DNA of 6,119 nt from Hyphomicrobiales bacterium (GTDB lineage Bacteria > Pseudomonadota > Alphaproteobacteria > Rhizobiales > Beijerinckiaceae): contig OMIJ01000224.1 in assembly GCA_900299065.1 (NCBI GenBank), forward strand, positions 1 to 6,119. The letters run 5' to 3'. Each line of letters begins with the position of its first letter. Position 1 is the first letter of the stretch. The notes below the pieces were generated by a model. It did no database searches and was not told the origin of the DNA. It saw nothing but the letters and a program-made list of their open reading frames with translations. A program made the position numbers and the translations under genes. Below are positions 1-5,744 of the stretch, in pieces.

Positions 1-1380
1 ATGATAGCCCTGGCCAACGCCAACGCCTGTGATCTTGCTGCCCTTGCGTTGACCTGACTTTTTCTTGCGCTCTTCCCAATTGAACATTTGAGCGCCCTTT
101 TCTACCGCTTCCTTGAGGAAGGCGCTCGTGACAGGAGCTTGGTCAGCACCAATCTTGCTGTCCTTGTTGGGATTGTTCATGGTGCGGATCGCGACGCGAT
201 CAATGCCCAGCTGACGCGCTGCCTTGTCGAGCATGGGCTCGACCAGAGCTGTAAACTGGTTTTCACCGGGGCCACGCATAGCGCCGACAGGCGGCGTATT
301 GGTGAGCACGGGAATACCGCGCCAACGCATAGCAACAGGCGAATAGACCATAGACAAGCAATTGCCTGCCGAACGGAAGTCGCCAGCGCCGAGATAGGGG
401 CCATTTTCCTGCACGATATAGAGATCGGCAGCCAACAGCTTACCATCTTCACGGAAGCCCATTTTAATACGGCCCTGGAAAGTCGGACGCGCGCTGCCCA
501 GTGCATATTCATCAGCACGGTTCAGGCGGTTCATCACAGGACGCTTCAACTTCTTCGACATGAGAGCGGCAACGGCCATATTGGGATAGCCACCGATCTT
601 GCTGCCGAAGCCGCCGCCGCAGAATTCTGCAATCATCACCAGATTTTCGGGCGGAATGCCGACGAAGCGGGCGATGTTGGGAACAGCAGCTGTATGGCTC
701 TGGTTGGAGACATGCAGGAAGCATTTGTCACCCTGCCAATAGGCAAAGGTTGAGCGCGGCTCCATGCTGTGATGGGCGTGGCCGCCAGCAACGAAGGATT
801 CATCGAGAACCACTTTCGATGCTTTGAAGCCAGCATCAAGGTCGCCATATTTCCATTCTTCAGCCGGCTTACCCATGGGCAGTTTGTCATCACCAGCAGC
901 AGCAAAATCTGCAGCATCCCATTTGGCAATCTGCATATTGATCTGGTTGCCGGCGACATTGGCATTTGAACGCGCATTGGGTCCACCGGGGAAAAGGCTT
1001 TCGAGCGGATCCGTCACATGCGGGAGAATTTCGAAGTCGATCTTGATCGCTTCAATTGCCTCGGCGCAGAGCAATTCCGTTTCAGCGGCCACAGCCAAAA
1101 TCGGCTCACCGACGAAGAAGGTTTCGTCCTTAGCCAGAATCGGGGGTTGGGGCGGCGGGAATTGCGGAACTTCATCCGCCATCAAAACACCAAGAACGCC
1201 CTTGATCTTGAGAGCAGCCGCAGTGTCGATCTTTTTGATCTTGGCATGCGGGACAGGGCTGGTCAGAAGTTTGCAATAGACCATGCCTTCCGCGCGGAAG
1301 TCTTCGGTATATTTGGCCGCGCCAGTGACTTTGGCCTCAATATCCAGTGGGGTAAAGTTTTGACCAATCAGCTTCGCCAT
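1..1380 (-). CDS. Xanthine dehydrogenase-family hydroxylase, large molybdopterin-binding subunit (partial, C-terminus outside window)
   Basis: This is the catalytic subunit of a molybdenum hydroxylase (xanthine dehydrogenase/aldehyde oxidase family), which holds the Mo-pyranopterin cofactor and hydroxylates a substrate with oxygen from water. The 460 codons present start at ATG 1380 and stay open to base 1; about 300 C-terminal residues, with the catalytic Glu region, would lie outside. Seen: the a/b hammerhead start with KVTGAAKYTEDF (residues 17-28), FVGEPILAVAA (108-118), HAHHSMEPRS (201-210), the cofactor-binding loop GGGFGSKIGG (255-264) and GAMRGPGENQF (346-356). The start is one base after the small-subunit stop, with GGGAGG six bases upstream, so translation is probably coupled. 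The substrate cannot be named. GAMRGPGE does not match the AYxCSFR loop of form I CO dehydrogenase. It has no signal of its own and may be exported folded together with the small subunit. Confidence 0.93.
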   Translation of the reverse strand, partial: MAKLIGQNFTPLDIEAKVTGAAKYTEDFRAEGMVYCKLLTSPVPHAKIKKIDTAAALKIKGVLGVLMADEVPQFPPPQPPILAKDETFFVGEPILAVAAETELLCAEAIEAIKIDFEILPHVTDPLESLFPGGPNARSNANVAGNQINMQIAKWDAADFAAAGDDKLPMGKPAEEWKYGDLDAGFKASKVVLDESFVAGGHAHHSMEPRSTFAYWQGDKCFLHVSNQSHTAAVPNIARFVGIPPENLVMIAEFCGGGFGSKIGGYPNMAVAALMSKKLKRPVMNRLNRADEYALGSARPTFQGRIKMGFREDGKLLAADLYIVQENGPYLGAGDFRSAGNCLSMVYSPVAMRWRGIPVLTNTPPVGAMRGPGENQFTALVEPMLDKAARQLGIDRVAIRTMNNPNKDSKIGADQAPVTSAFLKEAVEKGAQMFNWEERKKKSGQRKGSKITGVGVGQGYH

Positions 1381-1381
1381 T

Positions 1382-2032
1382 TCAAGCCTCCCTCGAAGCG
1401 CGCATGACCGCCTTCAGATAATGATCATAAGCGCCGCAGCGGCACATATTGCCCGACATTGCTACACGAACTTCGTCCACAGTCGGCTTGGGATTGGCCT
1501 TCAACAAAGCCACAGCCGTGACCACCTGACCTGGTGTGCAGAAGCCGCATTGCGGAGCGATTTCGTCAATCATTGCCTTTTGCACTTTGTGCAATTGACC
1601 ATTGGGGCCAGCAATGCCCTCAACTGTAGTGATCTTCTTGCCGCGCACGCGATGGGTGAGCATGGTGCAGGAATAAGCAGCCACATCGTCAACCATAACT
1701 GTGCAATTGCCGCATTCAGAATGATCGCAACCAATCTTCGCGCCCGTCAGATTGAGCTTGTAGCGCAGCGTCTGCACGAGAGTTTCCTGCGGCAGAACGT
1801 CGACACGGCGATCCTGACCATTGACGTTCAAAGTCACCAATCTCTCGACTGTTCCAGCAGCCTGTGCCTGGGCATCGCCGGGGCGACCCACCATAACATA
1901 GCCTGATGAAGTGACAGCAACGCCTGAAGCGATCACCCCCTTGATAAAATCACGCCGGTTTGCGCGCATGCTCCCTTCGGGTGCATGTTCATGCGCATCC
2001 TGGCATGCCGAATGACATTCGTGTTCTGACAT
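1382..2032 (-). CDS. Tat-exported (2Fe-2S)-binding small subunit of a molybdenum hydroxylase
   Basis: Electron-transfer subunit of the hydroxylase whose large subunit follows immediately. The 216-residue protein carries two [2Fe-2S] clusters. The plant-ferredoxin-like domain has Cys102, Cys107, Cys110 and Cys122 (GCDHSECGNC, then SC). The helical domain has Cys162, Cys165, Cys197 and Cys199 (QCGFCTPGQ and MCRCGAY). All eight ligands are present. Before them is a twin-arginine signal, RRDFIKG at residues 26-32, followed by a hydrophobic stretch and an Ala-rich region near 54-59, so the complex is probably periplasmic, as in PaoABC-type enzymes. Start 2032 is supported by GGAGGAGGG five bases upstream. 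The first 21 residues are rich in His and Cys and unusual before a Tat motif. An alternative Met22 (ATG at 1969) would give a plain Tat leader, but its purine stretch is only one base away. The cognate FAD subunit is not seen; electrons may go to a cytochrome. Confidence 0.95.
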   Translation of the reverse strand: MSEHECHSACQDAHEHAPEGSMRANRRDFIKGVIASGVAVTSSGYVMVGRPGDAQAQAAGTVERLVTLNVNGQDRRVDVLPQETLVQTLRYKLNLTGAKIGCDHSECGNCTVMVDDVAAYSCTMLTHRVRGKKITTVEGIAGPNGQLHKVQKAMIDEIAPQCGFCTPGQVVTAVALLKANPKPTVDEVRVAMSGNMCRCGAYDHYLKAVMRASREA

Positions 2033-2037
2033 GACCG

Positions 2038-2046
2038 CCCTCCTCC
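2038..2046 (-). promoter_or_regulatory. Strong ribosome binding site of the (2Fe-2S) small subunit
   Basis: On the minus strand GGAGGAGGG ends five bases before ATG 2032. This is close to the ideal Shine-Dalgarno sequence and spacing. It favours the long form of the protein, including its His/Cys-rich N-terminus, over the internal Met22. Confidence 0.8.
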
Positions 2047-2098
2047 AATCTTGATTGAAGCCGCAAATTTAACGGCGACTCCCGCTCACTCGAACTTA

Positions 2099-2127
2099 GC
2101 TATAAACAAGCACACTCTGAAACAGAA
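2099..2127 (-). promoter_or_regulatory. Weak candidate promoter for the hydroxylase genes
   Basis: On the minus strand a TTCTGT element (2127-2122) is followed after 17 bases by TATAGC (2104-2099). The -10 match is reasonable and the -35 match poor. A transcript starting near 2091 would have a leader of roughly 60 bases. The weak -35, with CATTG repeats directly upstream, would fit an activator-dependent promoter, but this is inference. Confidence 0.25.
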
Positions 2128-2129
2128 CT

Positions 2130-2158
2130 CAATGCCTGAGACAATGACTAGCGCAATG
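2130..2158. repeat. Three CAATG/CATTG direct repeats at 12-base spacing
   Basis: The + strand has caatg at 2130-2134, 2142-2146 and 2154-2158, exactly 12 bases apart. On the coding (minus) strand these are CATTG boxes ending just upstream of the candidate -35 element. An inverted copy (cattg) lies at 2186-2190. The regular spacing resembles a multi-site regulator target; the regulator is unknown. Confidence 0.45.
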
Positions 2159-2193
2159 TTCCATGAAGATTTAACAGCAAGCTGACATTGCGC
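2151..2193. repeat. 9-base perfect inverted repeat with 25-base spacer
   Basis: gcgcaatgt at 2151-2159 is exactly complementary to acattgcgc at 2185-2193. The left arm includes the third CAATG direct repeat. The long spacer makes it more likely to be a pair of protein binding sites than a stable hairpin. Confidence 0.5.
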
Positions 2194-2196
2194 GCG

Positions 2197-2215
2197 GTTG
2201 CTGCAACGCAGCAAC
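2197..2215. repeat. 19-base palindrome, 8-base arms and 3-base centre
   Basis: gttgctgc (2197-2204), aac (2205-2207), gcagcaac (2208-2215) form a perfect dyad. It lies 61 bases beyond the stop of the Sel1 gene. In the minus-strand reading direction it is followed by CGCGCG rather than a T run, so it does not look like an intrinsic terminator. It may be an operator or an mRNA 3'-end hairpin. Confidence 0.5.
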
Positions 2216-2240
2216 AACTTTGATTTGATTTTATGACAAA

Positions 2241-2250
2241 TCCGATCGGA
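2241..2250. repeat. 10-base perfect palindrome tccgatcgga
   Basis: A perfect symmetrical 10-mer about 26 bases beyond the Sel1 gene stop. It is short enough to arise by chance and is noted because it shares the gap with three other symmetrical or repeated motifs. Confidence 0.3.
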
Positions 2251-2275
2251 GAATACTGCGATCAATGGCTATATT

Positions 2276-2788
2276 CTAGCGGTGGTTTATACGGGCCCGC
2301 ATCTCAACGACCATACGATTACCCTCTTGCATGTCTTCCTGAGACATAGATTCCATTGCTGCATCGCGACAAAAAAAGGCATCCGGCTGGCCAAATCCCT
2401 GCGCTAATTCACACCAGGCATAAGCGTGGACATAGGATTGTGGCACACCCTTGCCGTAGTAATACAGCGTACCGAGCATGAGCTGACCTTCCGGCTGACC
2501 TTGTTCGGCTGCTTTGAGCAAATATTGGGCAGCCTTAGCCCCATCCACCGGAACCCCGAGGCCGCGATGATACATAAAGCCCAGACCTGCCTCGGCGCGC
2601 GGATCATTCAAATCTGCCAATGGCTCCCAGGCACGCATGGCAGCGCTGTAATCGCCACTGTTAAAAGCACTCAGCCCTCTGCTGAATTGGCTGTCAGCAT
2701 TCTCTGCTGCCTTTGCTGATAAAAGGGACAGACCAGCCAGAGCCAGAACTAAAAACCCTTTGAATAACGAAAGCTGCAACCTGCCCAT
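2276..2788 (-). CDS. Exported Sel1-repeat (TPR-like) protein
   Basis: A 170-residue protein with a Sec-type signal peptide: basic start, hydrophobic core (residues 9-24, FKGFLVLALAGLSLLS) and likely cleavage after AKA (25-27). The mature part is built of short alpha-helical repeats: a TPR-like stretch at 32-60, then two Sel1-like repeats at about 63-98 and 99-134. Their marker motifs are AEAGLGFMYHRGLGVP (65-80) and GQLMLGTLYYYGKGVP (101-116). Such proteins act as protein-binding scaffolds and have no known catalysis. Two cysteines (126 and 140) could form a disulfide in the periplasm. Start 2788 is supported by AGGGG six bases upstream. It follows the soxD-type gene by 51 bases on the same strand, so it may be co-transcribed and might help assemble the cytochrome or molybdoenzyme, but the function is unknown. 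Confidence 0.88.
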   Translation of the reverse strand: MGRLQLSLFKGFLVLALAGLSLLSAKAAENADSQFSRGLSAFNSGDYSAAMRAWEPLADLNDPRAEAGLGFMYHRGLGVPVDGAKAAQYLLKAAEQGQPEGQLMLGTLYYYGKGVPQSYVHAYAWCELAQGFGQPDAFFCRDAAMESMSQEDMQEGNRMVVEMRARINHR

Positions 2789-2839
2789 TCCATGCCCCTG
2801 AGGCTTTGAGTCAGTGTCCAGTTTACTCGATCCTGATTT

Positions 2840-3382
2840 TTAGTCGATCTTTGCTGTGCGCGGAAAAGTAACGAAGCCATCGCGATTGGGCATTTGAACC
2901 TGCGGTAGGGTTTGCGCATTCATCACTGCATCGGGCTTGATCAGCCCATTGAGGCTGAACACATAGGCCGCCACAGCATAGACCTCATCATTGGTCAGGC
3001 TTTTGGGTTCATTCCACGGCATGGCACGGCGTACATAATCGAAGAAGGTGGTTGGATAGGGCCAATAGCTCCCAACGGTTTTGACGGCAGGCTTATCGCC
3101 GGCCAAAGTATCAAAGCCACCTACAAGCGCATCATTGGGGCGCCCTGCCCCTTTCTCGCCATGGCAGGCCTGACATTTGGCCGCATAAACCACCTCGCCT
3201 TGCGCGATTGTGCCCTGGCCTGCAGGCAGGCCCTTGCCGTCGGGGCCTATGCTGATGTCCCAGGCTGCAAGATCGGCCTCGCTCACAGGCTGGCCGAGAT
3301 TGGGACTATCCACAGCCATCGCCAAATGAGACAGGCTCACAACGAGGGCGAAAGAGAATGTTGCGGATTTAAGCAAAGACAT
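2840..3382 (-). CDS. soxD: SoxD-type monoheme cytochrome c, electron acceptor of SoxC
   Basis: A 180-residue c-type cytochrome exported by a Sec signal (cleavage likely after AMA, residues 21-23). One heme site is seen, CQACH at 70-74, with His74 as an axial ligand; Met121 in RRAMPW is the probable second ligand. The sequence LAAWDISIGPDGKGLP (38-53), KTVGSYWPYPTTFFDYVRRA (101-120) and QMPNRDGF (163-170) is typical of the heme-1 domain of SoxD. The Paracoccus SoxD is about twice as long, with a second heme domain that is absent here; the stop is clean, so this is a natural short form rather than a visible frameshift. It would take electrons from SoxC in the periplasm and pass them to the respiratory chain. 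The start overlaps the end of soxC by 14 bases, with AGGGAG nine bases upstream. A SorB-like role is possible. Confidence 0.88.
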   Translation of the reverse strand: MSLLKSATFSFALVVSLSHLAMAVDSPNLGQPVSEADLAAWDISIGPDGKGLPAGQGTIAQGEVVYAAKCQACHGEKGAGRPNDALVGGFDTLAGDKPAVKTVGSYWPYPTTFFDYVRRAMPWNEPKSLTNDEVYAVAAYVFSLNGLIKPDAVMNAQTLPQVQMPNRDGFVTFPRTAKID

Positions 3383-4661
3383 TGGTCAGCTCTCCCTTAT
3401 CATCCACTTTCCAGCTGGCGATTGCATTGAAATGATAGGCACCGCGCAGACCGCGCTCGGCAATGATTTGCGCGCGGCTGGGCTGCACCATGCCCGTCTC
3501 ATCGGTAGCGCGACTTTGCAGAACGGCTGGCGCGCCAGACCAATTCCACGGCAGACGAAAGCGCGTCACGGCTTTGGAGAGAACAGGATCCTGCAAAAGC
3601 GCCGGAGTCCAAGATTGCCCTCCATCGGCTGAGACTTCAACCTTGGTTATGCGCCCATTGCCTGACCAGGCAAGGCCTGAGATTTCATAAATACCTTTGC
3701 CTTGCAGATTGATCCCCGGCGAGGGCTTGGTGATCATGGATTTGACCTCAAGTGGAAAGACAAATTTCCATGCCTTGCCGGTAGGCAATAGGATTGTGTA
3801 TTTCGATGTCTCATCCTTGGTCATGACAGGCGCATTGACGAGTTTGATCCGCCGCAGCCATTTGATGTTCATATTGCCAGAATAGCCCGGCACGAGCAGG
3901 CGAATGGGATAACCATTCTCCGGGCGGATACGTTCGCCGTTCTGATATAAACAGACGATGCAATCATCCAGAGCTTTTGCCAAAGGAATGCTGCGACTAA
4001 CCGAGGCAGAGTCAGCCCCCTCCGCCAAAATCCATTTGGCAGAAGGATCAATGCCTGCTTCATCAAGCAAGGTTGATAATTTAACGCCTGTCCATTCGGC
4101 GCAAGACAAGAGCCCATGCAGGCCTTGTACATTATTGGGTGTCGCTTGAGCCGCACTCAAGCCGCCGCTATTGCCGCCGCATTCTATGAAAGAAATGCGC
4201 GAGGTCATCGGGTAACGCGATAAAGCCTCAACGGTGAAGACCAAAGGACGCTTCACTAGGCCGTGAATGGCCAATTTATGTTGCGCAGGATCAATGTCAG
4301 GCACGCCACCGTGCGAACGCTCAAAATGAAGCGAATTTGGCGTGATCATGCCATCGAGCAAATGATGCGGCGTGCGTGCTGTCCCAATGCCAAAAGTAGC
4401 AGGATTGGCAGGCGGCGTATAATTGCGCACATTCTTGTCTTCAAAGCGCGAGGGCTTGCCATAGCCATTGAAGGGCGCGCCTGGCTCAAGAGTCCATTTG
4501 GGATTAGTGAGCGGTTCGGCCTGCGCCGCCAAAGGCGCCAAGCCTGCACCACTCACGCCGGCAAAAAGACTTGAGCGCAAAAACAATCTGCGATCGAGCA
4601 AACCATTGCCTGCAGCCTGATCGGCGGAATGTCCATCATCGCGTTTGCGTTTGCCTGCCAT
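3369..4661 (-). CDS. soxC: SoxC, molybdopterin sulfane/sulfite dehydrogenase catalytic subunit
   Basis: Periplasmic sulfite oxidase-family molybdoenzyme. In the Sox pathway SoxC with cytochrome SoxD oxidises SoxY-bound sulfane sulfur. With ATG 4661 the protein has 430 residues, the usual SoxC length. Seen: Tat signal DRRLFLRSS (23-31), HFERSHGGVPDIDP (112-125), the Mo-ligand Cys161 in FIECGGNSGG (158-167), KWILAEGADSASVSRSIP (209-226), YSGNMNIKWLRRI (260-272) and a C-terminal dimerisation domain of about 300-420 with VEVSADGGQSW (341-351) and RGAYHFNAIASW (406-417). An in-frame ATG at 4682 would add seven residues, but AGGGGAGG lies five bases before 4661. The gene follows apbE closely and overlaps soxD, as expected for subunits made together. 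SorA-type sulfite dehydrogenase is the alternative; the motifs favour SoxC. No soxXYZAB is visible here. Confidence 0.92.
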   Translation of the reverse strand: MAGKRKRDDGHSADQAAGNGLLDRRLFLRSSLFAGVSGAGLAPLAAQAEPLTNPKWTLEPGAPFNGYGKPSRFEDKNVRNYTPPANPATFGIGTARTPHHLLDGMITPNSLHFERSHGGVPDIDPAQHKLAIHGLVKRPLVFTVEALSRYPMTSRISFIECGGNSGGLSAAQATPNNVQGLHGLLSCAEWTGVKLSTLLDEAGIDPSAKWILAEGADSASVSRSIPLAKALDDCIVCLYQNGERIRPENGYPIRLLVPGYSGNMNIKWLRRIKLVNAPVMTKDETSKYTILLPTGKAWKFVFPLEVKSMITKPSPGINLQGKGIYEISGLAWSGNGRITKVEVSADGGQSWTPALLQDPVLSKAVTRFRLPWNWSGAPAVLQSRATDETGMVQPSRAQIIAERGLRGAYHFNAIASWKVDDKGELTNVFA

Positions 4662-4666
4662 GATAT

Positions 4667-4674
4667 CCTCCCCT
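4667..4674 (-). promoter_or_regulatory. Ribosome binding site that decides the soxC start
   Basis: Minus-strand AGGGGAGG ends five bases before ATG 4661. The in-frame ATG at 4682 has no comparable purine stretch upstream, so the shorter 430-residue protein is the better call. Confidence 0.75.
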
Positions 4675-4697
4675 TCTGCCATCAGCTGTGTTTCATT

Positions 4698-5744
4698 TTA
4701 AGTGATGGCGATTGAACCTTGTTGTGTGATGTGATGGCGTGAACCATCTTGAAGAGTGATATAAGCGCTTGCCTCTGGATAAGCAGCTAACAAACGCTCG
4801 ACACCTGCCTGACCCGTAACACACAGAGCTGTCGCAAGCCCGTCTGCATGGGTGGCACGTTTAGCCAGAACCGCCGCATCCATTAATCTTTGAGCACTCA
4901 AGCCACTGGCAGGATCAAAGATGTGATGATGGCGACCACTGGGTTCAAAGAGTGTGCCATAACCACCAGAGACCGCAAGCGCCATATCCGCAACTTCCAA
5001 AGTTCTGGAAATTTGGCCAGGATGAGCAGGATCTTTAACGCCCAAACGCCAAGCTCTGCCATTAGGGTGATGACCGAGCGCGCGCATTTCACCCAGATCT
5101 ATCAACGCTGTTTCAAAGCCCTCCAAACGCAGCAGATCACTCACACGATCTGTCACAAAGCCTTGTGCTATACCATTGAGCGTGATGGCCATGCCGGGAG
5201 TGGCAAAGCTGATGCGTCGTCCATCCATCTCAATCTTGCGATAATCAACCAAAGAGTGTGCAAGGTCATGCGCGCGTTGATCAAGAGTATGCAATTGGCC
5301 CTGTTCGGACCAGAATTGCGCTTCGTATAATTTCCATAAAGGCTGCACACTGATATCGAAGGCCCCATTGGTCAGCGCGCCCAGCTTGAGGCTCTCTTGC
5401 ATTAATTCGATGAAGTCAGGATCAGCCTTTGAGAGAGAGCCGGTGCGATTGAGTGTTGAAATTTGGCTATCCTCTTCAAACAGGCTGAAGAGGTTTTGAT
5501 AGCGGGAAATCTCGGCCTCGATATGAGCAATCATACGTTGCGCCTGATGCCGATCTTGATGCCAGATGGACATATCTGCCAGAGCGCCCATTGCCTCACC
5601 CTGCCATTTATATTCCTGCAAATTTGGCGAGAGCATGCGAACGCCCAGTGCGGCAATCGGCAGGCCTGCGGCAGCCGCGACGAGACGCAGAACGCGCCGA
5701 CGCGACGGATGAGAGGGCGTTGTTGTGGTAAGAGACACGCTCAT
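4698..5744 (-). CDS. apbE: ApbE/NosX-type FAD:protein FMN transferase with Tat-like signal
   Basis: Transfers FMN from FAD to a Ser/Thr of a partner flavoprotein in the periplasm, the maturation step needed by NosR- and RnfG/NqrC-type proteins. The protein is 348 residues, normal for the family. Seen: an N-terminal export signal with RRRVLRLVAAAAG (15-27), TNGAFDISVQPLW (125-137), GMAITLNGIAQGFVTD (184-199), DLGE (216-219), SGGYG (259-263), HHIFDPASG (273-281) and the probable Mg-site ATHADGLATAL (297-307, Asp301 and Thr305). The early motif reads EAMGALADMSI (50-60) instead of the usual MGT, resembling the NosX branch. Its ATG overlaps the stop of the NosR-like gene (ATGA), and a G-run lies six bases upstream, so the two are probably made in a coupled way and the NosR-like protein is the likely substrate. 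soxC follows after a short gap. Confidence 0.93.
   Translation of the reverse strand: MSVSLTTTTPSHPSRRRVLRLVAAAAGLPIAALGVRMLSPNLQEYKWQGEAMGALADMSIWHQDRHQAQRMIAHIEAEISRYQNLFSLFEEDSQISTLNRTGSLSKADPDFIELMQESLKLGALTNGAFDISVQPLWKLYEAQFWSEQGQLHTLDQRAHDLAHSLVDYRKIEMDGRRISFATPGMAITLNGIAQGFVTDRVSDLLRLEGFETALIDLGEMRALGHHPNGRAWRLGVKDPAHPGQISRTLEVADMALAVSGGYGTLFEPSGRHHHIFDPASGLSAQRLMDAAVLAKRATHADGLATALCVTGQAGVERLLAAYPEASAYITLQDGSRHHITQQGSIAIT

Larger units (their letters stand above)
2033..2275. other. Non-coding gap with repeats, probable control region of the molybdenum hydroxylase genes
   Basis: These 243 bases separate the end of the Sel1-repeat gene from the start of the hydroxylase small subunit, both on the minus strand. 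I see no convincing coding frame. The gap holds a 10-base palindrome (2241-2250), a 19-base palindrome (2197-2215), a 9-base inverted repeat (2151-2159 with 2185-2193), three CATTG direct repeats 12 bases apart (2130-2158) and a weak promoter-like pair (2099-2127). Its size and the density of symmetrical motifs suggest that the hydroxylase genes form their own regulated transcription unit. No clear Rho-independent terminator for the upstream operon was found. Confidence 0.55.

Noticed and set aside
88..753. Long + strand open frame of 221 codons
   Set aside because: It lies antisense to the large molybdopterin subunit, which has clear family motifs. The frame shows no recognisable domain and reflects codon bias of the real gene.
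1421..1906. + strand open frame of 161 codons
   Set aside because: Antisense to the (2Fe-2S) subunit, whose eight cluster cysteines and Tat signal are intact; no plausible protein features.
1..2032. Carbon monoxide dehydrogenase (coxSL)
   Set aside because: The large subunit lacks the AYxCSFR loop of form I CODH (it has GAMRGPGE), the small subunit has a Tat signal unlike CoxS, and no coxM is next to it.
2197..2220. Hairpin followed by T-rich sequence on the + strand as an intrinsic terminator
   Set aside because: The T-rich side would only serve transcription in the + direction, where no gene is present. In the minus direction the hairpin is followed by CGCGCG.
2912..3430. + strand open frame of 172 codons
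   Set aside because: Antisense to the soxD-type gene and the end of soxC; no motif, and the minus-strand genes are unambiguous.
4662..4682. Upstream soxC start at ATG 4682
   Set aside because: It lacks a ribosome binding site, whereas ATG 4661 has AGGGGAGG at five bases and gives the usual SoxC length.
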